From: Anammoximicrobium sp032229885
GTDB taxonomy: Bacteria; Planctomycetota; Planctomycetia; Pirellulales; Pirellulaceae
Reading direction: 5' to 3'
DNA: 9,414 bases
Assembly: GCA_032229885.1 (NCBI GenBank)
Contig: JAVYAJ010000084.1
Span: 1 to 9,414 of the forward strand
Shown in pieces: positions 1 through 6,683 of this stretch (positions are counted from its first letter, which is position 1; every line of letters starts with the position of its first letter). The notes under the pieces are model-generated. The model had not been told where the DNA came from. It ran no database searches and was given only the letters and a program-made list of their open reading frames with translations. A program made the position numbers and the translations under genes.

Positions 1-372
1 TCTGAACGCGGGACAGTGCCGCAACCCAAAAGTGTAATATACAGACCAGTGTACAAGATGCGCGCACCGTGCGCGCATGATACGAACTAAGACTCTAACA
101 CGGGTTAGTGCCGGAATGAATTCACCTTTGATCTGCAAGACTGATTCGGCGTACGCCTCGGCGCGCGCGGACGTCGCCAGCGAGGATTCTCGAACCAAGG
201 GAGCATGGTTTTGGCGTCGCAAATCGACGTCGCCGACCCAACGTAAGAGCGGGTCATGGTCGGTGGGAACCGGAGGCACGTCACTCGCTGAGCAAGCCTG
301 CTGACTTGGTTTTTCCGCACGTTTGTCACACCCTGCGCGCTAGCTGGAATCCTGGCGCTGAGAGGAGAAAAG
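1..372. other. gene-free stretch upstream of the first lipoprotein
   Basis: I see no convincing gene here. The open frames on both strands have arginine/serine-rich compositions typical of GC-rich shadow frames and no recognisable motif. The stretch holds one strong palindrome (58-78, listed separately), a TAATAT that could be a -10 element at 36-41 but lacks a good -35, and a weak 5-bp stem around 95-108. The last dozen bases contain the ribosome binding site of the lipoprotein gene that follows. Confidence 0.5.
58..78. repeat. 21-base near-perfect palindrome (10-bp arms, 1-base centre)
   Basis: The left arm ATGCGCGCAC (58-67) and the right arm GTGCGCGCAT (69-78) are perfect reverse complements around a single C. 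As DNA this has the shape of a dimeric regulator's operator; as RNA it could fold into a 9-bp hairpin with a three-base loop. It lies about 295 bases upstream of the lipoprotein start and just downstream of a TAATAT. No T-run follows it, so it does not look like an intrinsic terminator. Its function is unknown. Confidence 0.55.
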
Positions 373-822
373 ATGGAGCATACCAGTCGCGTGACATGCT
401 TGACGCAACGCGTAATCTTAGCCAGTGTCATGATGATCACAGCCTCGATGTTATGGGGCTGTGGCGACCGGATGCCGCGCTACCCGCTGTCCGGCGCCGT
501 TACGTTTGGCGGCCAGCCAGTGCCGTTTGGTCGCCTGATCTTGATCCCAGACGAATCGCAAGGCGCGAAAGCGCGTCGCAGCGTCGTCATCTTCAAGGAC
601 GGTCATTACGAGACGCCTCCGGATCAATACGTTCTGGGCGGAAAATACACAGTCGAGATCGATGGCTTTTCGCGCTCCAACGAATCCGGCGACAATGATG
701 ACGTGGATGATCCGCGGTTATTTCCGGTGTGGTCAGCGTCGGTAGACCTTCCACCAACCGGCGGAAGTCATGATTTTGACGTCCCGGCGGGTGGTAAGGA
801 AATACGGCGTCATCAAGACTAA
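373..822 (+). CDS. small lipoprotein with carboxypeptidase-regulatory-like fold
   Basis: This 149-residue protein starts at an ATG preceded by AGGAGAA about 5 bases upstream. Residues 1-30 form a lipoprotein signal: a short basic N-terminus, a hydrophobic stretch at about 14-28, and a lipobox L27-W-G-C30, so the mature protein would be lipid-anchored at Cys30. The segment from residue 37 (YPLSGAVTFGGQPVPFGRLI) has the phrasing of the transthyretin/carboxypeptidase-regulatory-like beta-sandwich seen in large numbers of short planctomycete lipoproteins, and GKYTVEIDG (90-98) is the usual second strand pair. An acidic loop (DNDDVDD, 107-113) precedes the LFPVW and DFDVPAG strands that close the fold. 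The molecular function of these proteins is not known; a binding or structural role at the envelope is a guess. In planctomycetes they often follow a DUF1559 pilin-like gene, but none is visible upstream here. Export and family are well supported, the role is not. Confidence 0.85.
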   Translation: MEHTSRVTCLTQRVILASVMMITASMLWGCGDRMPRYPLSGAVTFGGQPVPFGRLILIPDESQGAKARRSVVIFKDGHYETPPDQYVLGGKYTVEIDGFSRSNESGDNDDVDDPRLFPVWSASVDLPPTGGSHDFDVPAGGKEIRRHQD

Positions 823-1079
823 GCCTTGGGATCCCGCAGTGGCCAGACCGCGCGAGTCTTGCCCGCGACGAATGCGGTTGCCCGAAGACCAAAATTGGAC
901 AACACAACCGTGCGCGACTCGCGGTTCCCACGCCACAGCTTTCCTCGACCTGGCTGACGATGCGTTGTGCGGGGCTGGCGCGCTGGCTACACACGGCTCG
1001 GCACGCCGCGATACGGCCTGGCCTCTCGACGTGGAAGGCAGGCGAAAACGGACATTTTTTCCATAGAAAGGCGAAACCC

Positions 1080-2177
1080 ATGAGGAAAACGTCTTCACGC
1101 CTCATGCTGGCGTTGATTGCCGCGGCTTCGTTCGCCATGAGCGGTACGAATCCGCGAGCGGACGACGCGCAGCTCGACGCAGCGCCCGTCGGGTCGTTCA
1201 GCATCGTCGTGATCCCCGACACGCAGGGCTACACGGGGCGCGGCACAAAACGCACCCCCGACGGCGACGCGCCCCTGGCCAACCCCGTCTTCGACGCCCA
1301 TCTGCGGTGGATCGAGGCGAACCTCCAAACGCAACGGATCGCCATGGTTAGCCACGTCGGCGATATCGTGGATCGCAACGTCGTCGCCCAGTGGAAACTC
1401 GCCCGCCAATGCATGGACCGTCTGCACGGCAAAGTCCCCTATGCGATCGTCGTGGGCAACCACGACATGACTTCGGCCGGCGATTCGTCGCTGTTCCAGC
1501 AATACTTTCCCGCGTCGCGGTTCGTCGATTTCCCCTGGTACGCGGGCACGTTCAAGAGCGATCGTCCCGAACCGAACATCTCCGGCAATAACGCGAACAG
1601 CGTGCAGCTATTTTCCGCCGAAGGAGTTGATTTCGTTTTCCTGCACCTCGAGTGCAACGCGCCGGACGACGTCCTTGACTGGGCCAATACGGTATTGGAA
1701 CAACATGCCCAACGCGTCGCATTGATCTCGACGCACATGGATCTGGGCCCGATCGAACACCCTCGCGAACCGCATGAATTCTTCGACGCGCCGAAAGGCC
1801 GCATGCGGTGGAACAAGATTCACGGCCAACGAGGCAACACGCCCGAACAGATGTGGGACAAATGCTATCGTCGGCACGCCAATCTTCTGGCCATTTTCTC
1901 CGGCGACCAGAGCCGGACCAGCGCGCGATATCTGGCCAGCGTCGGTGACCACGGCAACACGGTCCACGCCTTGATGTCGGACTACACATCGTCCGGCCCG
2001 TTACGGATTTATCGCTTTTTGCCGAACGAAAATCAGATTCGCGTCATTACCTGGGATACGACGCGAGGACGCCTGTGCGATCAGACGAAGTACGTGCCGG
2101 GGCGTGAAAACCATCAATTCACGCTTTCATGGCAGGCCCGGCAGCGAACGGCCGCGTCGCCCTCGCCGGCCCCGTAG
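1080..2177 (+). CDS. secreted calcineurin-like metallophosphoesterase
   Basis: The reading frame is open from 960, but the ATG at 1080 is preferred: AAAGG lies 8 bases upstream, and the resulting 365-residue protein begins with a clean Sec signal (MRKTSSRLMLALIAAASFAM, likely cut near Ala27). Metal-site motifs appear in the usual order: PDTQ (46-49), GDIVD (94-98), GNHD (126-129) and STH (217-219). These place it in the metallophosphoesterase superfamily, which uses a two-metal centre to hydrolyse phosphomono- or diesters. Two departures are visible. The first motif is D-x-Q rather than D-x-H. The last motif, normally G-H-x-H, reads SGDQSRT (274-280), followed by a GDHGNTVH segment (289-296). 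I recall both forms from secreted planctomycete relatives, so they may be subfamily traits. The C-terminal tail (TAASPSPAP) is low complexity. Substrate unknown. The gene stands alone, 257 bases after the lipoprotein gene. Confidence 0.88.
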   Translation: MRKTSSRLMLALIAAASFAMSGTNPRADDAQLDAAPVGSFSIVVIPDTQGYTGRGTKRTPDGDAPLANPVFDAHLRWIEANLQTQRIAMVSHVGDIVDRNVVAQWKLARQCMDRLHGKVPYAIVVGNHDMTSAGDSSLFQQYFPASRFVDFPWYAGTFKSDRPEPNISGNNANSVQLFSAEGVDFVFLHLECNAPDDVLDWANTVLEQHAQRVALISTHMDLGPIEHPREPHEFFDAPKGRMRWNKIHGQRGNTPEQMWDKCYRRHANLLAIFSGDQSRTSARYLASVGDHGNTVHALMSDYTSSGPLRIYRFLPNENQIRVITWDTTRGRLCDQTKYVPGRENHQFTLSWQARQRTAASPSPAP

Positions 2178-2446
2178 GGCCGCGGTCGCGTGGAGGGCGC
2201 GTCGCAACGGACCTGCGCCACGAGTCGCTTTTCAGGCGAGAGCGGGCGACGCCAACAGCCCGGACTCGGCGGCTTTCGCAGAGAAACCGCGCAAGGTTTG
2301 CAGCGTGCGTCCTCGTTGACGCTTGTTCGGCGTGGCGCGGTCTCGGCGGGACTTCTCATCTGTGACGATCGATCGGAACGATGGGAATCAACGGACGATG
2401 CCCCTACGATCCCTGTTTCCATCGCTTCGCACTACGGAGTCCGCCG

Positions 2447-3439
2447 ATGGAGATTTCTCGCCGTTCCGCGCTGCAGCATGTCTTGTTGTTGGGCGTCACT
2501 TCGTGCGAGCTCGGCTGCCGGTCGCTGGCCAACGGCCCGCGGCGACAACTGCTGCTGTTGCCCGAGCCGCAAGAAGTGGCGTTGGGACGAGTCGCCTATC
2601 ACCAGGCGCTGCAACAGGCGCCGGCTTCGACAAACCAAGCCGCGATCGAGCTGGTCAATCGCGTAGGCCTGCGGCTGGCGCGAGCCGCCGAGCGCCCGGC
2701 TTACGCCTGGGAATTTCGTCTGCTGGCGTCGCCCGCACGCCATGCGTTCTGCCTGCCCGGCGGCAAAATGGCCGTCTGCGAAGGGCTGCTTCCGAGCTGC
2801 GTCCATGAAGCCGGCCTGGCAGTCGTGATGTCGCACGAAATCGCCCACGTCCTGGCCCGCCACGGAGGCGAACGAATGAGCCGACATCATGCCGCCGAAG
2901 GGACGTGGCAGATGATTCGATCCGCGGCGAGCCGACGAGAGCCGAGTCGTAGCGACGCGGCGCTGCAAGCCTATGGCGTCGCCACGGCGCCTGACGCCAT
3001 CCTCCCCTACAGCCGCGAGCAGGAGTTGGAAGCCGATCAGATGGGATTGGTGCTGATGGCCAAGGCCGGCTACGATCCGGCCGAGGCGGCTCGACTGTGG
3101 CCGCGTCTGGCCGCGTCTGGCTCGCAAGGCAAGCTGCCCGAGTATCTGGCGACGCATCCGTCGGATGCGAGTCGGATGAATGGCTTGGAAAAAATCACGC
3201 CCCTGGCTGTCGCCACCTATTCATCCACCCCTGAAAAACACGGGCTCGGCGCCTGGATTGCGGATGGCCCGCAAGCAGTCCGCGCGACGAACATAGCCGC
3301 GCGCGATCCGCAGCCGGGCGAGTTGCCATCTCCGCCGGCCCATGCCCGTCGATCGAACCTTCCCGAGCCGATCGAGGCGCCGTTGGTCTCGTATCGCGAA
3401 CGATACGAACCGCCGTTCAGCGTGCGCTGGGTGCGCTAA
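2447..3439 (+). CDS. M48 family zinc metalloprotease, predicted lipoprotein
   Basis: A 330-residue protein. The frame is open from 2381, but the ATG at 2447 is chosen because GGAG sits 7 bases upstream and a signal sequence begins exactly there. The N-terminus MEISRRSALQHVLLLGVTSC combines a twin-arginine-like SRRSAL with a lipobox VTSC, which suggests a lipid anchor at Cys20 (Cys24 is a less good alternative). The catalytic core is clear: HEIAH (130-134) supplies two zinc-binding histidines and the catalytic Glu131, and EQELEAD (191-197) supplies the third ligand as the M48 ExxxD motif. FCLPGGKMAV (101-110) and the GYDP segment (208-211) match the Oma1/LoiP/BepA-type M48 peptidases, which act in envelope protein quality control. 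Residues 255-330 form a proline/arginine-rich tail beyond the peptidase domain with no motif I recognise. The role in envelope proteolysis is inferred from family and localisation. It stands alone, 269 bases after the phosphoesterase gene. Confidence 0.9.
   Translation: MEISRRSALQHVLLLGVTSCELGCRSLANGPRRQLLLLPEPQEVALGRVAYHQALQQAPASTNQAAIELVNRVGLRLARAAERPAYAWEFRLLASPARHAFCLPGGKMAVCEGLLPSCVHEAGLAVVMSHEIAHVLARHGGERMSRHHAAEGTWQMIRSAASRREPSRSDAALQAYGVATAPDAILPYSREQELEADQMGLVLMAKAGYDPAEAARLWPRLAASGSQGKLPEYLATHPSDASRMNGLEKITPLAVATYSSTPEKHGLGAWIADGPQAVRATNIAARDPQPGELPSPPAHARRSNLPEPIEAPLVSYRERYEPPFSVRWVR
3101..3120 (+). repeat. 10-base perfect tandem duplication inside the M48 gene
   Basis: CCGCGTCTGG occurs twice in direct succession, within codons for the LWPRLAASG segment of the protease. 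Ten is not a multiple of three, so loss or gain of a copy by slippage would shift the frame and remove the C-terminal third. The present frame matches the family's usual WPRLA sequence, so the gene is intact as read. Confidence 0.6.
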
Positions 3440-3739
3440 GTCGTGCGAGCCGCGGACAATTCGTTCCCCTCGAGCCCCCGGACATGTTAGACCATTCTCG
3501 GATAGAAGCGTCCTGCCGGACGCCAAATCGTGCGCGATCGAGACGGACCTCGGCCTTTGAAACCGCCGGCCGCGCTGCATGATGGCCTTGGGCAAACGGC
3601 GCCCACGGCGTCTGTCGCGTCCGATCGTCCGGCATACACGGTGCGTTGCGAGACGGTAGAATTTACGGTACGGCAGCGATGTGCGCTGTCCGTCCAATTC
3701 CGTGGATTCCGTAGATCTGCCGACCGAAGGAGACACGTC
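3440..3739. other. intergenic region, nothing firm
   Basis: Three hundred bases between the protease and the DUF1349-like gene. I find no gene, no convincing terminator and no good promoter pair. Small direct repeats (ATTCCGT twice near 3700, ACGGTA twice near 3655-3670) are the only structure. A frame open from 3530 runs into the next gene but lacks a plausible start or export signal before 3740. Confidence 0.45.
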
Positions 3740-4360
3740 ATGAGGCGACCGTGGGCAATGATGGCAGTGCTGTGTGGGCTGAGCTGCGCGGGTTTAGCCG
3801 CCGAACCGCAGTTGATTTTCGAAGACACTTTCACCAGCAAGCTCGGAGACGGCTGGACCTGGGTTCGCGAAAATCCTGACGACTGGCGGATTCGCGACGA
3901 CGCGCTCGAAATTCGCGTCCAGCCGGGAAACGCGGCGACGGTCGTCAATGCGCTGGTCCGCCGCGCACCCGATCGGCTGCGGGGCTCGTATGCGATCGAC
4001 GTGACCGTCACATTCCTGCAAAAACCGATCCAGCAGTACGAGCAGGGCGGAATCACCTGGTATCTGGACGGAAAGCCCGGACCGAAATTGGTGCACGAAC
4101 GGATCGATGGCGAGCTGTACATCATTCCGGGCCGCAAGCCCATGCCTGGCGATTCGGTCCAGTTGCGGGTGATCATCGACGGCGACCGTTGGACGGGACA
4201 GTATCGTGCCGATGATACCCATGAGTTCGAGACGGTCGGGACGGCCACGCTGCCGAAAGCGGACGAGGATCAGGTCAGCATTCAATGCTATCAGGGACCT
4301 GCCGATGCCGCGCATTGGATCCGGTTCGACGATTTTCGAATCTGGAAGCTGTCGGAATAG
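3740..4360 (+). CDS. secreted DUF1349-like concanavalin-fold protein
   Basis: A 206-residue protein. The ATG at 3740 is chosen over the open frame from 3530 because AAGGAGA lies about 6 bases upstream and the first 21 residues make a clean Sec signal (MRRPWAMMAVLCGLSCAGLA, cut after Ala-Ala before EPQ). The mature part reads as a single beta-sandwich: EDTFTSKLGDGWTWV (28-42), WRIRDDALEIRV (49-60), the EQGGITWYLDG strand (101-111) and a closing IRFDDFRIWKL segment (194-204). This order of a D-x-F start, a W-x-W element, a W-x-I/L plus LEI pair, and an EQ-G-G-x-x-x-Y/W strand is typical of DUF1349, related to the C-terminal domain of GH43 xylosidases and to concanavalin-like lectin folds. Such domains bind or shape contacts with carbohydrate; no catalytic residues can be named. 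Binding of an exported glycan is inference. It stands alone, with no partner enzyme adjacent. Confidence 0.75.
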   Translation: MRRPWAMMAVLCGLSCAGLAAEPQLIFEDTFTSKLGDGWTWVRENPDDWRIRDDALEIRVQPGNAATVVNALVRRAPDRLRGSYAIDVTVTFLQKPIQQYEQGGITWYLDGKPGPKLVHERIDGELYIIPGRKPMPGDSVQLRVIIDGDRWTGQYRADDTHEFETVGTATLPKADEDQVSIQCYQGPADAAHWIRFDDFRIWKLSE

Positions 4361-4516
4361 CGGGCGAGCAAGCTCGTCGGTTTCTGGCCCGGACGGTTCG
4401 AGCCGCACGCGTCTGATGCGCGCGGTGCTCGCAGGTGGGGACCACGGAGGGTATGGACAAAAGAGGCTGGTGGACACGAGGTTTTATTTCGGATGATTCC
4501 GGTGATCCGTGATTTT

Positions 4517-4560
4517 CCGCCGCCCTTTTTCGCTCTTGTTGGGTGGCGGGCGAGAGCCCG
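4517..4560. repeat. two adjoining, mutually exclusive hairpins
   Basis: CCGCCGCCC (4517-4525) can pair with GGGTGGCGG (4541-4549) as a 9-bp stem with one G-U pair and a 15-base T-rich loop. Immediately overlapping it, CGGGC (4547-4551) and GCCCG (4556-4560) form a 5-bp stem closed by a GAGA (GNRA-type) tetraloop. The two share bases 4547-4549, so they cannot both form completely. No T-run follows the second stem, so it is not a standard intrinsic terminator on the plus strand. On the minus strand, the run of A's lies in the first stem's loop. The structure could stop or protect the upstream transcript, or be a dispersed element. Confidence 0.45.
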
Positions 4561-4630
4561 TGTTACGAGCCGGGGCGTGAACACCGCGCGTTGGAATGGT
4601 CGGAGATCGCGATGGCTGGCCGCTGATCTA

Positions 4631-4659
4631 TTCTACTTTCTCGCCGTTCACTCTATTAT
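4631..4659 (+). promoter_or_regulatory. candidate sigma70-like promoter of the cyclase-fold gene
   Basis: TATTAT at 4654-4659 matches the -10 consensus at five of six bases. TTCTAC at 4631-4636 is a poor -35, with a 17-base spacer. The predicted start of transcription near 4666 would give a leader of about 32 bases before the ATG at 4698. The -10 box lies inside the inverted repeat 4641-4678. Promoters in this phylum are poorly defined, so this is tentative. Confidence 0.35.
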
Positions 4660-4678
4660 GAAGAGAGCGTAACGGCGA
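4641..4678. repeat. 38-base inverted repeat flanking a -10-like box
   Basis: TCGCCGTT (4641-4648) and AACGGCGA (4671-4678) are perfect 8-bp inverted arms. Inside them CTCT (4651-4654) and AGAG (4664-4667) form a second paired segment. The outer arm centres are 30 bp apart, close to three helical turns, and they flank TATTAT at 4654-4659. This geometry suits a repressor site over the promoter of the gene starting at 4698, or a hairpin at the very start of its transcript. Confidence 0.5.
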
Positions 4679-4697
4679 AAAAGGGGCGTTCAAGCAC

Positions 4698-6683
4698 ATG
4701 TTCGGCGAAGCAGCATCAGCTTCTGAAATTGCATCCCCGGTTCAGGAAAACGAGCCGGCCGGGCCGCCGATGTGCTGTCCGCCGCCCGATCGGGCATTCG
4801 CGCCTGGATCCCGGCTGACGGCGCCGCCAGCCGACGCCTCGCTCGAACGGCAATTACAACAGGAACCGGCGCTCGCGGCGCCGCCGGCCGATGTGTTGCT
4901 CGAACGGCGGCTGCAACAAGAGCCGGACACGCCTGCCCCGCTGACCGAGGCTGCGGCGGCGCAGCCTCGGGATCGCCGCCGGACCTTTGTGCTGTTCAAC
5001 GCCATGCCGGGGGGCTTGGTCAGCGCGTGCATTCACCTGGCCCTGTTTCTGTTGTTGAGTCTGTACGCGATCAACGATGCGGATCGCGGAGCCCGGTCGA
5101 TCAGCCTCTTTCCCGCCGATTTCGTGGAAGAAGACGCGGTGGATGCCTTTGACGAGTTGATCATCGACTCGCCGCCCGCCTCCGACGATACGGCTTTGGA
5201 GGCCATCCCCGATCAATCGCTCGACGATAACGCGATGTTGGCGGCGCCGGAGATCGCGGCCCCTGAGCCGATCACGAGTCCGTTGGAAACCGTCTCGCTC
5301 GCGCCGGAATTGGCGGCATCGGACGGGCCTTCGCCACGGGCGCGATCGCCGGGGTTCATGGTCGGCGACGATGCGCGCGGCGGGCTGGCGCGGCGCGGAG
5401 ATCACCGCCAACAAGCCCTGCTGCACGGCGCCACGGCGGACAGCGAGAACGCGGTACAACTGGCCCTGCAGTGGCTGGTTCGTCATCAACGCGAGGACGG
5501 TTCGTGGTGCTTCAACCAGCAACTTGGCGAGCATCGGTGCGTGAATTGTTCGTGCAGCGCCGCGGGCCCGTTCGTCGATGCGATCAACGGCGCCACGGGG
5601 ATGGTGCTGCTGGCCCTCTTGGGCGCTGGGCACACGCCCTTGCAGGGCGATTATCGAACCGAGATCTCGGCGGGTTTGCAATTCCTGATCCAACATCAGT
5701 CCGCCGACGGAAATCTGGCTGATCCGGCTGGCAACATGTACAGTCACGGTTTGGCGACACTGGCGCTGTGCGAAACGCTCGCCATGACCCGAAGCGAGTA
5801 CCAGCAAACAGCGACACCGAACCCGCGATGGACCGAAGCTCAATCGCTTGCCGCAACAATGCGCACCAGCGTTCCCGTGCGTCTCGGCCGGGATGGCGAC
5901 GGAAACCTGGTCAGCGTCGACCTTGCCGCGCGGCTCCCTGTCACCGAGTCGTCGCTGAACCGCGCCGCTCAATCCGCAATCAAGTTCATCGAGCGTGCGC
6001 AACACGCGGGCGGTGGGTGGCGGTATCAGCCGGGCCAACCGGGCGATACGTCCGTCGTCGGCTGGCAATTGATGGCGCTCAAAAGCGCCTATCTGGCCGG
6101 CTTGGACGTGGATCCTCGCGTCGCCGCTCGAGCGGTGCGATTCTTGGATTCCGTGGCCGAGGATCGAATCGGCTCGATCTACGGCTATACGCATGGCGCC
6201 AGACGACCCTATGTGGAAATCGGCGCGCCGATCACGGCGACCACGCCGATCGGCCTGCTGTGCCGGATGTACACCGGCTGGCCGCAGCGTCGGCCGGGCT
6301 TGGTGCAAGGCGCGAATCGGCTGAACCACTGGGCCCGCCCGGGAATGGGGATGTATTTCTACTACTACGCAACCCAAGTCATGCACCACTATGGCGGGGC
6401 GCGCTGGGACGAGTGGAACGCCTTCATGCGCGACTATCTGGTCCAGACGCAGAGCCGCGAAGGCAGCGAGTTGGGCAGTTGGGCGTTCGAAGGCGATTTT
6501 GACAATGCGGGTCGCCTGTACTGCACGGCCCTGGCAGCGATGACGTTAGAGGTTTACTACCGCTATTCGCCTATCTATGGCAAGTCCTCGGTGACTACGC
6601 TGGTGACCGCTGGCGAGCGTTCCGCGCGAACCGCCAGCCAAGCGACATCGGTGGACTCGCGCGACCGCCGCGAACGCGACTAG
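4698..6683 (+). CDS. membrane-anchored prenyltransferase/squalene-oxidase-repeat protein
   Basis: A 661-residue protein from an ATG with AAGGGG about 11 bases upstream (a little far, but no other start in frame is better). Residues 1-95 are Pro/Ala-rich and contain a duplicated 19-residue unit (42-60 and 61-79). RDRRR (91-95) precedes one membrane segment (about 106-125), so the N-terminus should lie in the cytoplasm and the rest outside. An acidic Pro/Ala linker (about 140-225) leads to an alpha/alpha-barrel domain with repeats of the terpenoid-cyclase type: QREDGSW (264-270) and QHAGGGW (435-441) fit the QxxxGxW repeat, with further copies at 332-340 and 585-595. GAGHTPLQGDYR, MYSHGLATLALCE, GQPGDTSVVGWQLMALKS and YYATQVMHHYGG are the conserved blocks of the planctomycete family. 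I see no DxDD or DCTAE motif, so true squalene cyclase activity is unlikely; the family's role is unknown. Odd points are the Cys cluster at 271-286 and an insert at about 366-416. Confidence 0.9.
   Translation: MFGEAASASEIASPVQENEPAGPPMCCPPPDRAFAPGSRLTAPPADASLERQLQQEPALAAPPADVLLERRLQQEPDTPAPLTEAAAAQPRDRRRTFVLFNAMPGGLVSACIHLALFLLLSLYAINDADRGARSISLFPADFVEEDAVDAFDELIIDSPPASDDTALEAIPDQSLDDNAMLAAPEIAAPEPITSPLETVSLAPELAASDGPSPRARSPGFMVGDDARGGLARRGDHRQQALLHGATADSENAVQLALQWLVRHQREDGSWCFNQQLGEHRCVNCSCSAAGPFVDAINGATGMVLLALLGAGHTPLQGDYRTEISAGLQFLIQHQSADGNLADPAGNMYSHGLATLALCETLAMTRSEYQQTATPNPRWTEAQSLAATMRTSVPVRLGRDGDGNLVSVDLAARLPVTESSLNRAAQSAIKFIERAQHAGGGWRYQPGQPGDTSVVGWQLMALKSAYLAGLDVDPRVAARAVRFLDSVAEDRIGSIYGYTHGARRPYVEIGAPITATTPIGLLCRMYTGWPQRRPGLVQGANRLNHWARPGMGMYFYYYATQVMHHYGGARWDEWNAFMRDYLVQTQSREGSELGSWAFEGDFDNAGRLYCTALAAMTLEVYYRYSPIYGKSSVTTLVTAGERSARTASQATSVDSRDRRERD
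4821..4934 (+). repeat. 57-base imperfect tandem duplication within the cyclase-fold gene
   Basis: Positions 4821-4877 and 4878-4934 encode two copies of a 19-residue unit, APPAD-x-x-LER-x-LQQEP plus three variable residues, in the cytoplasmic N-terminal region. DNA differences fall in part at third codon positions (for example CAATTACAACAGGAA against CGGCTGCAACAAGAG), so the duplication is old or the protein sequence has been held. Each copy could make a short helix (LERQLQQE). Confidence 0.75.

Larger units (their letters stand above)
4361..4697. other. intergenic region with hairpins and a promoter candidate
   Basis: This 337-base gap carries no gene. It opens with a short CGAGC/GCTCG stem just after the stop codon (4365-4376), lacking a T-run. 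It then holds the paired hairpins at 4517-4560 and the inverted repeat with a promoter-like box at 4641-4678, both listed separately. The stretch 4380-4500 shows nothing I can name. Confidence 0.5.

Noticed and set aside
77..304. 75-codon open frame in the left intergenic stretch
   Set aside because: It starts inside the palindrome without a ribosome binding site and has low-information composition; nothing supports it as a gene.
960..1079. N-terminal extension of the metallophosphoesterase to the ATG at 960
   Set aside because: The extension is basic and not signal-like, while the ATG at 1080 has a ribosome binding site and starts a signal peptide.
2168..2181. GGCCC/GGGCC stem over the metallophosphoesterase stop codon as a terminator
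   Set aside because: Five base pairs in GC-rich DNA with no T-run; expected by chance.
2316..2344. TTGACG as a promoter -35 for the M48 gene
   Set aside because: At 16-18 bases downstream the sequence is GC-rich with no -10-like hexamer.
2432..3157. 241-codon minus-strand open frame antisense to the M48 protease
   Set aside because: Composition is shadow-like (RRQ/QQQ-rich), with no motif, while the plus strand has HEIAH and ELEAD in order.
3487..4248. 253-codon minus-strand open frame antisense to the DUF1349-like gene
   Set aside because: Ser/Arg/Thr-rich shadow of the plus-strand gene, with no recognisable domain.
4365..4376. CGAGC/GCTCG stem just after the DUF1349-like stop codon as a terminator
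   Set aside because: The stem is only 4-5 bp with almost no loop, and no T-run follows.
4390..4410. tRNA T-arm-like GGTTCGAGCC
   Set aside because: No acceptor, D-arm or anticodon arm can be built around it; it is a chance match.
4854..6389. 511-codon open frame on the minus strand
   Set aside because: It lies fully antisense to the cyclase-fold gene. Its protein is an Arg/Ala/Gln-rich composition without motifs, as expected from a GC-rich complementary frame.
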